Assembly (NCBI RefSeq): GCF_035658495.1
Contig: NZ_CP141945.1
Span: 1-64,000 of the forward strand
Origin: Novosphingobium sp. RL4
Lineage (GTDB): Bacteria; Pseudomonadota; Alphaproteobacteria; Sphingomonadales; Sphingomonadaceae
DNA length: 64,000 bases
Direction of reading: 5' to 3'
The notes beneath the pieces are model-generated. The model did not search any database. It was not told the origin of the DNA and was given only the letters and a program-made list of their open reading frames with translations. Position 1 is the first letter of the stretch, and every line of letters starts with the position of its first letter. This document shows positions 28,101 to 36,459 of this stretch, in pieces. Position numbers and translations under genes: made by a program.

Positions 28101-28337
28101 ACCAGCTTCGCGTTCATCTTCGGCGTGTTGCCGCTGGCGGTTTCGACCGGGGCGGGCGCGGGCGGCCAGAACGCGATCGGCTGGGCTGTCGTGGGCGGCA
28201 TGCTCTCGGCCACCATCCTGGCCATCTTCTTCGTTCCCGTCTTCTTCACCGTCGTGAAGCGCGTGTTCCGTGAACATCACGGAAAGGACGGGGCACCTGT
28301 CGACGGCGAGGCTTCGGCCGCGCCTCAGGAGGCATGA
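25149..28337 (+). CDS. RND multidrug efflux transporter (AcrB/MexB, HAE1 family)
   Basis: A 1062-residue, 12-helix inner-membrane pump. It opens with the family signature [19 protein letters not shown]. The proton-relay pair Asp407-Asp408 in helix 4 ([13 protein letters not shown]) and Lys948 in helix 10 ([12 protein letters not shown]) match AcrB. It exports lipophilic compounds by proton antiport as a trimer with its adaptor and outer-membrane partner. The C-terminus is charged ([12 protein letters not shown]). Its stop overlaps the channel gene by four bases. Confidence 0.96.
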   Translation: MSRYFIDRPIFAWVIAIVMMLAGVLAIRSLAVAQFPEIAAPAVQISTSYPGANAETLESTTTQVIEQQLKGIDHLRYFSSSSDGAGNLTVTLTFEQGTDPDIAQVQVQNKLTQATPLLPQEVQLQGLRVTKSTATFLMVMAVYADDGIHDQEDAGDFVASSLQDPISRVNGVGDTQLLGAQYSMRVWLDPYKMANLGVTTSDVTSAIQAQNAQVSAGQIGGTPSPKGQALNATITAQSRLRTAEQFRQIMLRNNTDGSVVHLSDVARVEMGAENYSFGAKLNGYPAAGFGIKLAPGANALDTVEAVKTQIDQLSKNFPSWVKYKFPVDNSTFVKLSVEQVIHTLVEAVVLVFIVMFLFLQNWRATLIPTIAVPVVLLGSLAILQLAGFTINTLTLFGMVLAIGLLVDDAIVVVENVERLIQDEGLSPKEAARRSMDEISGALVGIGLVLSAVFLPMAFFGGSTGVIFRQFSITIVSSMVLSVIVALVLTPALCATILKPSSHGHGHGEGKRTGIAGMFNRFFDWFNRTFDRGVERYGKAVDKVEHRWGRTMLVYAAIVVGMGLIFLRLPGGFLPDEDQGILMNQVSLPAGTTMEETERTLARVRDHYLKDEKANVADVFTISGFGFVGQGQNVGLAFVRMKDWSERKGAENTVMAVAQRANMAFQKITSGMVIAFAPPAVQELGNATGFEFQLVDRGGLGHQKLLEARNQFLGMAAGDKRLAQVRPNGLEDTPQIKLDVDQAAAGALGIAQADINSTISTAMGSSYVNDFIDRDRVKKVFVQADQPFRTTPESIGAFHVRGSSGVMAPISSFATTEWIYGPAKLERFNGVSSMQIMGAPAPGVSTGDAMKVVEQLATKLPAGVGLEWSGISYEENTSGGQAPALYALSMLIVFLCLAALYESWSVPIAVMLVVPLGVLGAVIAATLVGLNNDIYLQVGLITTIGVSAKNAILIVEFAEEKMRDGLSPVAAALEAGKLRLRPILMTSFAFIFGVLPLAVSTGAGAGGQNAIGWAVVGGMLSATILAIFFVPVFFTVVKRVFREHHGKDGAPVDGEASAAPQEA

Positions 28338-29761
28338 AAATGCGAAACGTGAAAGCGCTTACGGCCACGTCGCTGGCGCTGGCGCTGGCGGCCTGCAACA
28401 TGGCCCCCAAGTATGTCCGTCCCGACCTGCCGGTTCCGGCGACCAGCCCGCAAGGGTTGGCCGCGCCGGACGGGCAGGGGGCGCAGGCGGTATCGGCCGA
28501 TACCGCCTGGAAGGACTTCTTCACCGATCCGCGCCTGGCGCGGGTCATCCAGACCTCGCTGGACAACAACCGCGATCTGCGGATTGCCGTTGCCAACGTC
28601 GAACAGGCCCGTGCCCAGTACCGCGTGCAGCGTGCAGATATTCTGCCCACGCTCGCGGGGAGCGGCAGCGCGACCTACCAGGACCAGCCCTTTGCCCAGC
28701 AGGCTGCGGGCGGTGCCGGCGGCGTATCCGGGCGGACCGATATCTACACCGCCTCGGTCGGGGTTTCGGCCTGGGAAATCGACCTGTTCGGCCGCGTGCG
28801 CAATCTCACCAAGGCGGCGCAGGAAAGCTACTTTGCCTCGGTCGAGAACCGTAACGCCGCGCAGACCGCGCTCATCGCCGAAACGGCAACGGCGTGGCTG
28901 ACGATGGCGGCCGATCAGGAAAAGCTCCAGATCGCCCGCAATCTCGAAAAGGCGTTCGGCCAGACGTTCGACCTGACCAAGGCGCGCTTCGCCAAGGGGA
29001 TCGCCTCGGAACTGGAAGTGCGACAGGCGCAGACCAGCTACGATCAGGCCCGTTCCGATATCGCCCAGGCCACGACGCTGGTGGCGCAGGACAGGAACGC
29101 TCTGGAACTGCTGGCGGGAACCAGCCTTTCGGCAGAAGATTTGCCGACCGCGCTGCCGGAAAGCGACGTCACGCTGGCCAACCTGCCGGCGGACCTGCCC
29201 TCCAGCCTGCTGCTGCGCCGTCCCGACATTGCCGCGGCGGAGCATCAGCTTATCGGTGCGAACGCCAATATCGGCGCCGCCCGCGCGGCGTTCTTCCCGA
29301 AGATCTCGCTGACCGCCGCATTCGGCACGATGAGCCTCGGCCTGTCGAACCTGTTCAAGTCGGGCAGCGACTACTGGTCGGTGGCACCTTCGGCGAGCCT
29401 GCCGATCTTCGACTTCGGCAGGAACCAGGGCAACCTGCGCTATGCCCGCGCGACGTATGATGCCATGGTGGCGACTTACGAGAAGAGCGTGCAGACCGGC
29501 TTCAAGGAAGTCGCCGATGCGCTTGCCCGGCGCGCGACGATGACCAACCAGCTCGAAGCCCAGACCTCGCTGCGCGATTCCGCGCGGGTCAGCTATCGCC
29601 TCTCGGACGCGCGGTTCCGCGCGGGCGTGGACGATTTCCTGACCACGCTGGATTCGCAGCGCACGCTCTACAGCGCCGAACAGACCCTGGTGACGACGCG
29701 GCTGACCCGCGCCAGCAACATGGTCGAGATCTATCGCGCCATCGGCGGCGGCCTCAAGTAG
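28334..29761 (+). CDS. Outer-membrane efflux channel, OprM/NodT family
   Basis: A 475-residue lipoprotein with Cys21 ([12 protein letters not shown]) and two outer-membrane efflux repeats. Typical landmarks are [10 protein letters not shown], the [13 protein letters not shown] segment and the repeat-two [22 protein letters not shown]. It forms the trimeric outer-membrane duct of the pump. The ATG overlaps the pump stop. Confidence 0.95.
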   Translation: MKMRNVKALTATSLALALAACNMAPKYVRPDLPVPATSPQGLAAPDGQGAQAVSADTAWKDFFTDPRLARVIQTSLDNNRDLRIAVANVEQARAQYRVQRADILPTLAGSGSATYQDQPFAQQAAGGAGGVSGRTDIYTASVGVSAWEIDLFGRVRNLTKAAQESYFASVENRNAAQTALIAETATAWLTMAADQEKLQIARNLEKAFGQTFDLTKARFAKGIASELEVRQAQTSYDQARSDIAQATTLVAQDRNALELLAGTSLSAEDLPTALPESDVTLANLPADLPSSLLLRRPDIAAAEHQLIGANANIGAARAAFFPKISLTAAFGTMSLGLSNLFKSGSDYWSVAPSASLPIFDFGRNQGNLRYARATYDAMVATYEKSVQTGFKEVADALARRATMTNQLEAQTSLRDSARVSYRLSDARFRAGVDDFLTTLDSQRTLYSAEQTLVTTRLTRASNMVEIYRAIGGGLK

Positions 29762-30159
29762 AGCCGGCCGGCTGCCTGAGGAAGCCAGGAGGTTCGGATG
29801 ACCTGTCCCCCCGGGTCATCCGTTCCGCAGCGATTGTCCTCGTCACGCCACCGATGTGCCGGACATGTCGCGCGGACCGGGTTGGGATTGCCCAACCCGG
29901 ACATCCGTCCTGACGGGGATTCCTGAAGGAACCGCGCGTCGACTTTATCGTCAAGGCAGGCGGTCTGCAGCGGTCTCGCCAGAGGGCGGAAACGGGCTGT
30001 GGAAAAAGATCGAAAAAGTTTTTCGCAGGGCGATTGTCCCTCTTGTCATGCCGGAAAAGCCGATCTAAAGGGCTGCCTCCCAAGCGGAACACGGCCTTCA
30101 AAGCCGGTTACGGCAGGGAAACCGGATCGAACCTCCCAGGTTGATCCGCTGAAATGATT
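29762..30159. other. 398-base region with two hairpins between efflux operon and tRNA
   Basis: No gene is seen. Two strong inverted repeats follow the operon: GGATGACC...GGTCATCC (29796-29821, loop 10) and a 10-base perfect stem CCGGGTTGGG-ATTG-CCCAACCCGG (29877-29900). Neither has a clear T-tract. They may end the operon transcript or protect its 3' end. The rest probably carries the tRNA promoter. Confidence 0.55.
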
Positions 30160-30235
30160 GGGGCCTTAGCTCAGCTGGGAGAGCGCCTGCATGGCATGCA
30201 GGAGGTCAGCGGTTCGATCCCGCTAGGCTCCACCA
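30160..30235 (+). tRNA. tRNA-Ala (GGC anticodon)
   Basis: 76 bases fold as a full cloverleaf with encoded CCA. The acceptor stem pairs GGGGCCT with AGGCTCC (one G-T). The D arm is AGCTCAGCTGGGAGAGC. The anticodon stem CCTGC/GCAGG encloses loop ATGGCAT with anticodon GGC, reading GCC. The T loop GTTCGATC is standard. Confidence 0.97.
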
Positions 30236-30382
30236 TTTCACCAGATACCCTTTATTCCCGAAAATCTGATCGGCCACAAACAGGCCGCGGCATCCTTCAT
30301 GCAGGGCCATCTTGCGCCTGCGCGTCGGGGCCGTGCTAGAGTAGCTCTCCATGCATCCCAGCGAAGGGCGAACCAGGTTTCC

Positions 30383-31291
30383 ATGAAGTTCAGTCGATCG
30401 GACCTTGCCGATTTCGCCTATTTCCTCGCCATCGCGCGCAATCGCAGTTTCCGGCGGGCCAGCCTTGAACTCGGCATCAGCGCCTCGGCCCTGAGCCATG
30501 CGCTGAAGGGGCTGGAAGAGCGCCACGGCGTGCGCCTGCTCAACCGCACCAACCGCAGTGTTACGCTGACAGCGGCGGGAGAGGCGTTCCGCGACGCGAT
30601 CGCCGAGCATTTCGACGCGATCGATCACGCTGCGGAAGTGCTCAACCGTTTTCGCGATGCGCCGGCCGGACGCATCCGGCTTAACGTGCCGGAGGATGCG
30701 GCCGAACTGATCCTCGCCCCGGTGCTGCCCCGCTTCGTCGAACTCTATCCCGATATCGAGATCGACCTCTCGATCGACAACCGCATGATCGATGTGATCG
30801 ATCAGGGGTACGACGCCGGCATTCGCTATGGCGGCACGGTGCCGGAAGACATGATCGTGCAGCGCATCTCGCCGCCGATGCGCTGGGTCGTCGCTGGTTC
30901 GCCCGCCTATTTCGAGCGTTTTGGAACGCCGCAGGTCCCGCAGGATCTCATGAATCACCGCTGCATGAAGATCAGGCTCGGCAACGACCGCATCTATCAC
31001 TGGGAGTTCGAAAAGGGCGACGAGGCGGTGGCGCTCGCCGTTCCCGGTCCGCTCACCATCGGCAATTCCCGCATCGGCCTGCACATGGCGCTCAGCGGCG
31101 CCGCGCTCATCTACGCCGCCGAACCTTCTATTGCGGGTGCCATCGCGGAAGGCAGGCTGGCGATCGCGCTGGACGAATGGGGCTCCATGGGGGAGGCTTT
31201 CCATGTCTACTATTCGAGCCGCAGGCAGGTGCCCTCCGGCCTGCGCCTGCTGGTGGACCTCATCCGCGAAATGAGGCCGCTCGGGTTCTAG
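30383..31291 (+). CDS. LysR-family transcriptional regulator
   Basis: A 302-residue regulator. The winged helix is at residues 6-62 (SFRRASLELGISASALSHALKGLEERHG). The substrate-binding domain is of the type common in sphingomonad LysR proteins (LNVPEDAAELILAPVLPRF, AGIRYGGTVPEDM). Targets are unknown; no divergent gene is adjacent, only tRNA-Ala behind it. ATG 30383 gives the normal family N-terminus; further-upstream in-frame starts add non-homologous residues. Confidence 0.88.
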   Translation: MKFSRSDLADFAYFLAIARNRSFRRASLELGISASALSHALKGLEERHGVRLLNRTNRSVTLTAAGEAFRDAIAEHFDAIDHAAEVLNRFRDAPAGRIRLNVPEDAAELILAPVLPRFVELYPDIEIDLSIDNRMIDVIDQGYDAGIRYGGTVPEDMIVQRISPPMRWVVAGSPAYFERFGTPQVPQDLMNHRCMKIRLGNDRIYHWEFEKGDEAVALAVPGPLTIGNSRIGLHMALSGAALIYAAEPSIAGAIAEGRLAIALDEWGSMGEAFHVYYSSRRQVPSGLRLLVDLIREMRPLGF

Positions 31292-31302
31292 ACCGGGCGG
31301 GA

Positions 31303-31686
31303 TCAGGGGTAGGGTTCGCAGCCGGTCCCGTCATGGTCGCTGTCCAGGTGCTGCCCGAAGCCGCGCTCACCCCGATAGAGCGGTGCCAGCCCCCTCGCTT
31401 CAACTTCGCCGCAAGTCCGGAAAACATAGCCCTCTGGCAGCGTGTCCAGCAGGGCCTGGCGGGCAGCGCTTTCGGTACGCCATCGATCAAAGGCATTAAG
31501 CGCCAGACCGGCTGTGCCGCCGATGCAGATCGCGACGAGGAAGTATCCGCCCACCGTCTGCCATACGGAACGCGACCGTCGGCGGCGTAGCGCACGGATC
31601 GAATAGGGAGCGGGCGATCGAACCATCTGCGGATCGTGGCCGAAAGAAATGGACGATCGGTAAAAAGACCGGCTGGCCCGTTTCAT
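31303..31686 (-). CDS. Membrane-anchored excalibur-domain protein
   Basis: Up to 127 residues. One membrane segment lies at about residues 48-65 (GGYFLVAICIGGTAGLAL). The C-terminal ~37 residues form an excalibur calcium-binding motif (FRTCGEVEARG ... DSDHDGTGCEPYP, with the DxDxDGxxCE pattern). A shorter form starting at Met21 (31626) is equally possible; neither start has a clear ribosome-binding site. Function is unknown. Confidence 0.7.
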   Translation of the reverse strand: MKRASRSFYRSSISFGHDPQMVRSPAPYSIRALRRRRSRSVWQTVGGYFLVAICIGGTAGLALNAFDRWRTESAARQALLDTLPEGYVFRTCGEVEARGLAPLYRGERGFGQHLDSDHDGTGCEPYP

Positions 31687-31865
31687 CGGTTGTTTCGCTG
31701 GTGAGGGCGCGGCGCTCCGACTGGCTGCAAGGGACGATCACGATGAGTTTCGTTCATCGCTTTGTTCGATTGCCTGCGGGCTGATCCGGCGGGGGCGGAC
31801 GCCTACCTGAAGGGCGCGGCGACGGTCTGCCGCGCATACTCTCTCAGTTTCAAGGACAAATTCCG

Positions 31866-32915
31866 ATGACGAAGGCATTTGGTGCCGTCACCGAACACAC
31901 TCCGCTCGTGGCGCTCGATATCGAACGCCGTGAGCCGGGGGCACACGATGTCGCAATCGATATCGCATATTGCGGCGTCTGCCATTCCGACCTGCACCAA
32001 GCGCGTGGCGAATGGGCGGGCACGCTCTACCCTTGCGTGCCGGGGCACGAAATCGTCGGCCGCGTCAGTGCGGTAGGCAGCGAAGTGACGGCCTTCAAGG
32101 TTGGCGATACCGTTGGCGTGGGCTGCATGGTCGATAGCTGCCAGCATTGCAGCGCCTGCGACGAAGGCCTTGAGCAATATTGCGACGATGGCTTCATCGG
32201 CACGTACAACGGTGCAACCGCCGATGCCCCCGGCCATACCCAGGGCGGCTATTCGCAGGCCATCGTCGTCAACGACAAGTTCGTCCTCAAGGTCAGCCAC
32301 CCGGCGGAACAGCTTGCCGCCGTGGCGCCGCTGCTCTGCGCGGGGATCACCACATGGTCGCCGCTGCGCCACTGGAAAGTCGGCCCGGGCCAGAAAGTGG
32401 GCGTGGTCGGCATCGGCGGTCTGGGACATATGGGCGTCAAGCTTGCCCATGCACTTGGCGCGCATGTCGTGGCTTTCACCACTTCGGACAGCAAGCGCGA
32501 AGCCGCGCTGGCGCTCGGCGCGGACGAGGTGGTGGTCTCGCGTAATCCCGACGAGATGAACGCCCATGCGAACAGCTTCGACTTCATCCTCAACACCGTT
32601 GCCGCCAGCCACGATCTCGATGCCTTCACCGCGCTGCTCAAGCGCGACGGTACGATGACGCTGGTGGGCGTACCCGAGCGTCCCCACCCGTCACCGAACG
32701 TGGGCGCCCTGATCTTCCGCCGCCGGACCATCGCCGGCTCGCTGATCGGCGGCATCGCCGAGACGCAGGAGATGCTCGATTTCTGCGCCGAGAAGGGCAT
32801 CGTTGCCGATATCGAACTGATCGACATCCACGATATCAACGAAGCCTTCGATCGCATGCAGCGAAGCGACGTGAAGTACCGCTTCGTGATCGACAACGCG
32901 ACGCTGAACGCCTGA
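31866..32915 (+). CDS. Zinc-dependent NADP-type alcohol dehydrogenase (YahK/CAD-like)
   Basis: A 349-residue medium-chain dehydrogenase. The catalytic zinc motif is CGVCHSDLHQ with GHE further on. The structural zinc cysteines are in DSCQHCSACDEGLEQYC. The nucleotide fold is VGVVGIGGLGHMGVKLAHALG. Close relatives reduce a broad range of aldehydes with NADPH. It is monocistronic, ending at a strong hairpin. Confidence 0.9.
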   Translation: MTKAFGAVTEHTPLVALDIERREPGAHDVAIDIAYCGVCHSDLHQARGEWAGTLYPCVPGHEIVGRVSAVGSEVTAFKVGDTVGVGCMVDSCQHCSACDEGLEQYCDDGFIGTYNGATADAPGHTQGGYSQAIVVNDKFVLKVSHPAEQLAAVAPLLCAGITTWSPLRHWKVGPGQKVGVVGIGGLGHMGVKLAHALGAHVVAFTTSDSKREAALALGADEVVVSRNPDEMNAHANSFDFILNTVAASHDLDAFTALLKRDGTMTLVGVPERPHPSPNVGALIFRRRTIAGSLIGGIAETQEMLDFCAEKGIVADIELIDIHDINEAFDRMQRSDVKYRFVIDNATLNA

Positions 32916-32923
32916 TCCGGTAT

Positions 32924-32959
32924 CCGGGCGGGCAGGGCTCCTTCGCTCTGCCCGCCCGG
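32924..32959. terminator. Long hairpin between convergent genes
   Basis: CCGGGCGGGCAGGGC pairs with GCTCTGCCCGCCCGG (one G-T) around a six-base loop. It lies between the dehydrogenase and the oppositely oriented LytTR gene and may stop both; the T-tract is poor. Confidence 0.6.
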
Positions 32960-32965
32960 AGCTTC

Positions 32966-33805
32966 TCAGTTGCTGGACGTTTTCAGGAAGCCCTGCCTTT
33001 CGAGACTGGAAATGGAATCCCGCGCAACCGGGGCGAATTCGCCGTTGGTCAGCCGGATTACGCGGTTTCGTCCGTCCGATTCCACCGAGGCGATGCCCTC
33101 GCGGGCAACCCACCAGCTTCGATGGACCTGCTGGCCGGGGCATTCGTCCATTTCCGCGATGGCATCGCGAAGGCGCATCAGGAGCAGTTCGCTCGACCCG
33201 GCCCCGTGGACGCGAACGTAGTGGTCCTCGCTTTGAAGCGCCAGGATCGGTCCCGCGAAAGCCTTGCTGAGCCGGCGTTGCAGCCGGGGCATGCCGCTGT
33301 CGTCCAGCGGTTCGCCCAGGGCTTCGTCGCGTTCAGGCGCCGCGGCGCGAACGGGGGTATCGTCCGCGAAGCTTGCGATCCGGTCGCGGTGAGGTTGGTG
33401 TCCGTCGCTCAACTGGGCGTCGATCCGCTTGGCCCACCAGACCACGACGAGGATCGCGACCGCACTGAGCAGTGCGAGAGGGAGAATTCCCGTAAAGCCG
33501 CCCAGTGCATGGAAGAACACGCCCCCGCCCCAGACCCAGACGAGCGTGAGCGGGAAACTGGACAGCAGAACGCCCCAGAACAGCAGCGCATTTCGCGGCA
33601 GCGAGGTGGCATTGGCGATGGCGATCAGCAGCCAGATCGTGGGGCGCACCAGCACATAGGCGCCCATGAGGTGCGTGAACCAGTTCCAGGCCCGCGCCGG
33701 AAACTCGGCATCGAGATATGTGCCGAATGGGCCGAGAAAGCCCACGATCCCGGCGAGGATGACCATCGCCCAAAGCTCCAGCAGGCCCCGACGCACCCAA
33801 CTCAT
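32966..33805 (-). CDS. Membrane-bound LytTR-domain regulator
   Basis: A 279-residue protein. About four hydrophobic segments occupy residues 8-130, and a C-terminal LytTR DNA-binding domain lies at about 175-272 (ILALQSEDHYVRVHG, QVHRSWWVAREGIAS, LTNGEFAPVARDS). Membrane-LytTR proteins regulate transcription directly from the membrane without a phosphorylated receiver domain. GGGAGGCG precedes the ATG. Target unknown. Confidence 0.88.
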   Translation of the reverse strand: MSWVRRGLLELWAMVILAGIVGFLGPFGTYLDAEFPARAWNWFTHLMGAYVLVRPTIWLLIAIANATSLPRNALLFWGVLLSSFPLTLVWVWGGGVFFHALGGFTGILPLALLSAVAILVVVWWAKRIDAQLSDGHQPHRDRIASFADDTPVRAAAPERDEALGEPLDDSGMPRLQRRLSKAFAGPILALQSEDHYVRVHGAGSSELLLMRLRDAIAEMDECPGQQVHRSWWVAREGIASVESDGRNRVIRLTNGEFAPVARDSISSLERQGFLKTSSN

Positions 33806-34107
33806 GTCATCGCCTCCCGATCCGCGCTGCGCAGGCTGGCAGATGTCCGTAATTTCGCGGTGTTAGGCAAGGGGCTGAGGCGAAGTTGCCGATGAGGTAA
33901 CGCAGCGGCGGTTGCGACTTGCGCGGCGCGTGTGAAAGTCCGACCGAGACGGCCTGCCGATTGAAACCCGCTTTTTTCCGATGCGCCTGATAGCGGACGC
34001 AGGGCCGAGGGCGCATTAACAACCGCTGCGCGTCCCTGTCGGTCGCTTGACGTGGGGGACACCTGGACGAATTCCGCGAGGGATCGATATCCACGTATCC
34101 GGGGCGT
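33806..34107. other. 302-base intergenic region
   Basis: It lies between the LytTR gene start and the end of the GFA-family gene, both on the minus strand. It should contain the LytTR promoter. I see no gene, palindrome or terminator worth naming. Confidence 0.5.
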
Positions 34108-34539
34108 TCAGCCGGGCAATCCATCCATCGTGACAACCTTTTCCAGATCGACATCCCAGTCTGCACGGCTGGCGCAACAGATGTGTGCGGTCGGTCGAAT
34201 TTCGACGGGGCCATCGAGGCAGCCGGCGGGAACCTTGAGCAGTGCGCCATCCATCTGGACATCGGGGAGCGCTGACCCGCACTCAACGCAGAAGCTGCGT
34301 TGGTGCCGGGTGCCGGGCAGCCGAAAAATTTTCACTTCAGCCTCTCCGGCCACCCAATGGAGCGATGCGTCAGTCGCGAAGAGATTGGCGCCATGGGCCG
34401 TGCCGCTTCCCTTCCGGCACCGCGAGCAATGGCAGAGGAAGAAGCTGTCGAAGCTGCCGTTGATGTCGAAGCGAACTGTTCCGCAAAGACAGGAGCCGGA
34501 AATGTTGGACTGGTTCGAGGACGCCGAGCACATGAGCAT
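34108..34539 (-). CDS. GFA / CENP-V-family zinc-binding protein
   Basis: A 143-residue protein of the glutathione-dependent formaldehyde-activating enzyme fold. Zinc ligands are seen as GSCLCGTVRF, LCHCSRCRKGSG and FCVECGSALP. Most members are not proven enzymes; glutathione binding or S-hydroxymethylglutathione formation is only family-level. Starts at 34539 or 34533 are both possible and lack strong ribosome-binding sites. Confidence 0.85.
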   Translation of the reverse strand: MLMCSASSNQSNISGSCLCGTVRFDINGSFDSFFLCHCSRCRKGSGTAHGANLFATDASLHWVAGEAEVKIFRLPGTRHQRSFCVECGSALPDVQMDGALLKVPAGCLDGPVEIRPTAHICCASRADWDVDLEKVVTMDGLPG

Positions 34540-34709
34540 TTAGTTAGTGCGCATGTCGAACCTGGTCCAGCGATATGGTCGCAGTGTTTTCCATCACCGG
34601 GTGAAAGCCGGAGCGGGACAATCGCCTATCGGCTCAAACGTGGTCACGGCCCTTCGAGCTGACGCACCTGCTCGTTGACGACGGCCTGACCGCGCCGGAT
34701 TCACGCGCT

Positions 34710-35396
34710 CTAGCTGACCTTGAGGCCCAGTTCGCGCAGAAGCAGGCCTGCCTGATCGGCCGAAATCGTCGCGCCGCGAAAGGGGGCGGCGTCCACGAGG
34801 CGCAGGCCGCCGAGGTCGGCGCCGCGCAAGTCGGCGCCGTCGAACCGGGCGCCGTCGAGGCCGGCTTCGCGCAAGCTGCATGCTTCGAAGGTCGCCTGCC
34901 GGAAATCGCACTTCCGCAAGTCCGCCGTCGAGAAATCCACGCGCTTCAGAACCGTCTTGCGGAAAGAGTGGCCGAGCAGCTTGGCATCGATCAGCAAGGT
35001 TTCCTCGAACCGGATCTCCACGCCTTTCGTATCGGAAAAGTCGGCGCCGGTCAGCTTGCATCCGGTGAAGGCGGCCGAATGCAGGGTGGCTTTCCTGAAA
35101 GCGCCGTTGTTGAAATCGCTGGCAGTGAAGGCCGCGCCGGTGAGGTCGGCGGCGATGAAGTTCACGAAAGCGCCCCGGCAGGATTTCCAGGCCGTATCTT
35201 CCAGCATCGCGCCCCCGAAATCGGCCTTGCGGAAGTTGCAGCGTTCGAATTGCCAGCCCGAAAGGTCGAGGCCGGACAGGTCGGCTTCCTCCAGATCGCA
35301 TTCGGCCAGCGTGCGCGGCGTGCCGCACAGGTTGCGGATGTCCCCGCGCGTGAGGGTCCGGCCGGTCAGGGCAGCGGCGGAAAACAGATCGTCCAT
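34710..35396 (-). CDS. Pentapeptide-repeat protein
   Basis: A 228-residue protein made largely of A(D/N)LxX pentapeptides (for example LEEADLSGLDLSGWQFERC, FRKADFGGAML, LRGADLGGLRLV). These fold as a right-handed quadrilateral beta-helix. The size and single-domain form recall Qnr/McbG-type DNA-gyrase-protecting proteins, but the sequence alone does not show gyrase binding. Confidence 0.88.
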   Translation of the reverse strand: MDDLFSAAALTGRTLTRGDIRNLCGTPRTLAECDLEEADLSGLDLSGWQFERCNFRKADFGGAMLEDTAWKSCRGAFVNFIAADLTGAAFTASDFNNGAFRKATLHSAAFTGCKLTGADFSDTKGVEIRFEETLLIDAKLLGHSFRKTVLKRVDFSTADLRKCDFRQATFEACSLREAGLDGARFDGADLRGADLGGLRLVDAAPFRGATISADQAGLLLRELGLKVS

Positions 35397-35522
35397 CCCG
35401 GCTTGCTAGCCTGCGAAAGGCCGACATGCCAGCGCCGAGGCCAAGGCAGCGATGGTGCGGGCAAATGCATTCGTGCCAAGCAATGAAATGCTTAAAGGAC
35501 TTGTGCTGGCGGCGCCGGGTCT

Positions 35523-35537
35523 ATTTATATGATTAAA
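35523..35537 (+). promoter_or_regulatory. Galactan-regulator operator, site 1
   Basis: ATTTATATGATTAAA, upstream of the probable GntR start codon. It matches the sites at 36350, 43863 and 43879 (common form ATTTRTNNGAYWWAW) and would allow autoregulation. Confidence 0.55.
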
Positions 35538-35561
35538 GATATAATGGGAGAGCGCAACCAG

Positions 35562-36284
35562 ATGCAAGTCAAGCAGCAGGAGACCCGCAGTTCTCTGGGG
35601 CGGAACCTCACTTACGGCCTGCTCGATCGACTGGGTTCGCAGATCATCGGCGGTGTATATGCCGAAAAGCCGTTTCCGACGGAAGCCGAACTTTCCGTGC
35701 AGAACGGCGTCAGCCGCTCGGTCACGCGCGAAGCGGTGAAGATGCTGACGGCCAAGGGGCTGGTCAGTGCCCGGCCCCGACAAGGCACGGTGATCCAGCC
35801 TTCCAGCGAATGGAACCTGTTCGATACCGATGTGCTGCGCTGGATGCTGGAAAAACGGTTTTCGATCGATCTCCTCAAGCAGTTCAGCCAGTTGCGCGTC
35901 GCGATCGAGCCTGCCGCCGCCGCGCTGGCGGCCAGGGAGGCGGACGAGGCAGGGCTGGGATCGATCGCTGCCGGCTTCGCCCGGATGCAGGCTGCCGAAG
36001 AAGGACGGGACGATGTGCTGGAGGCTGATGTCGCCTTCCACGTCGCGATCCTGAGCGCATCGGGCAATCCGTTCTTCGGGCAGTTCCGCGACGTGGTGTC
36101 CACCGCCCTGAAGACCTCGATCCGCTACACCAACCGGATCGTCGGGCGCAGCGCCGATCTTGAGTCTCACGAGCGGGTGAAGAACGCCATCCTGTCTCGC
36201 GATCCCGAGGCTGCTCACGATGCGATGAAGCTCATCATCGTCGATGCCCTGGATGCGATCGAGCATAACGAAGGCGAGAGCTGA
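35562..36284 (+). CDS. GntR-family regulator (FadR subfamily) of the galactan locus
   Basis: A 240-residue regulator. The winged helix (about 15-75) contains FPTEAELSVQNGVSRSVTREAVKMLTAKGLV in part (SRSVTREAVKML), and the all-helical FCD ligand domain (about 90-235) carries metal-ligand-like residues (DVAFHVAIL and SHERVKNAI). FadR-type regulators bind TNGTNNNACNA-like palindromes and respond to sugar acids or similar. ATG 35562 is chosen because GGGAGAG lies upstream; ATGs at 35529 and 35544 are in frame, but the first lies inside an operator-like palindrome. It heads the galactanase locus. Confidence 0.85.
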   Translation: MQVKQQETRSSLGRNLTYGLLDRLGSQIIGGVYAEKPFPTEAELSVQNGVSRSVTREAVKMLTAKGLVSARPRQGTVIQPSSEWNLFDTDVLRWMLEKRFSIDLLKQFSQLRVAIEPAAAALAAREADEAGLGSIAAGFARMQAAEEGRDDVLEADVAFHVAILSASGNPFFGQFRDVVSTALKTSIRYTNRIVGRSADLESHERVKNAILSRDPEAAHDAMKLIIVDALDAIEHNEGES

Positions 36285-36349
36285 AGGCCAAAGGGCGGCG
36301 GGGAAGGGCGGAAAACGATCTGCCGCAAACGATTGACCGCCGTAACCAT

Positions 36350-36364
36350 ATATATCATACAAAT
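36350..36364 (-). promoter_or_regulatory. Galactan-regulator operator, site 2
   Basis: On the minus strand it reads ATTTGTATGATATAT, closely matching the TonB-receptor site ATTTGTCAGACAAAT. It lies 96 bases before the GH2 start codon. Confidence 0.6.
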
Positions 36365-36459
36365 GGAAAGAAGACGGGAGGGCCTGAACCGGCAAGGACT
36401 GCGATCCGCAAGGATCGTCGGCCCTCCCAGCTACGCAGCTGCCGTGAGAGCCCAGACCG

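Noticed and set aside
29796..29900. Two hairpins after the efflux operon, considered as mobile-element ends
   Set aside because: Different sequences, no transposase and no target duplication; a 3'-end role is simpler.
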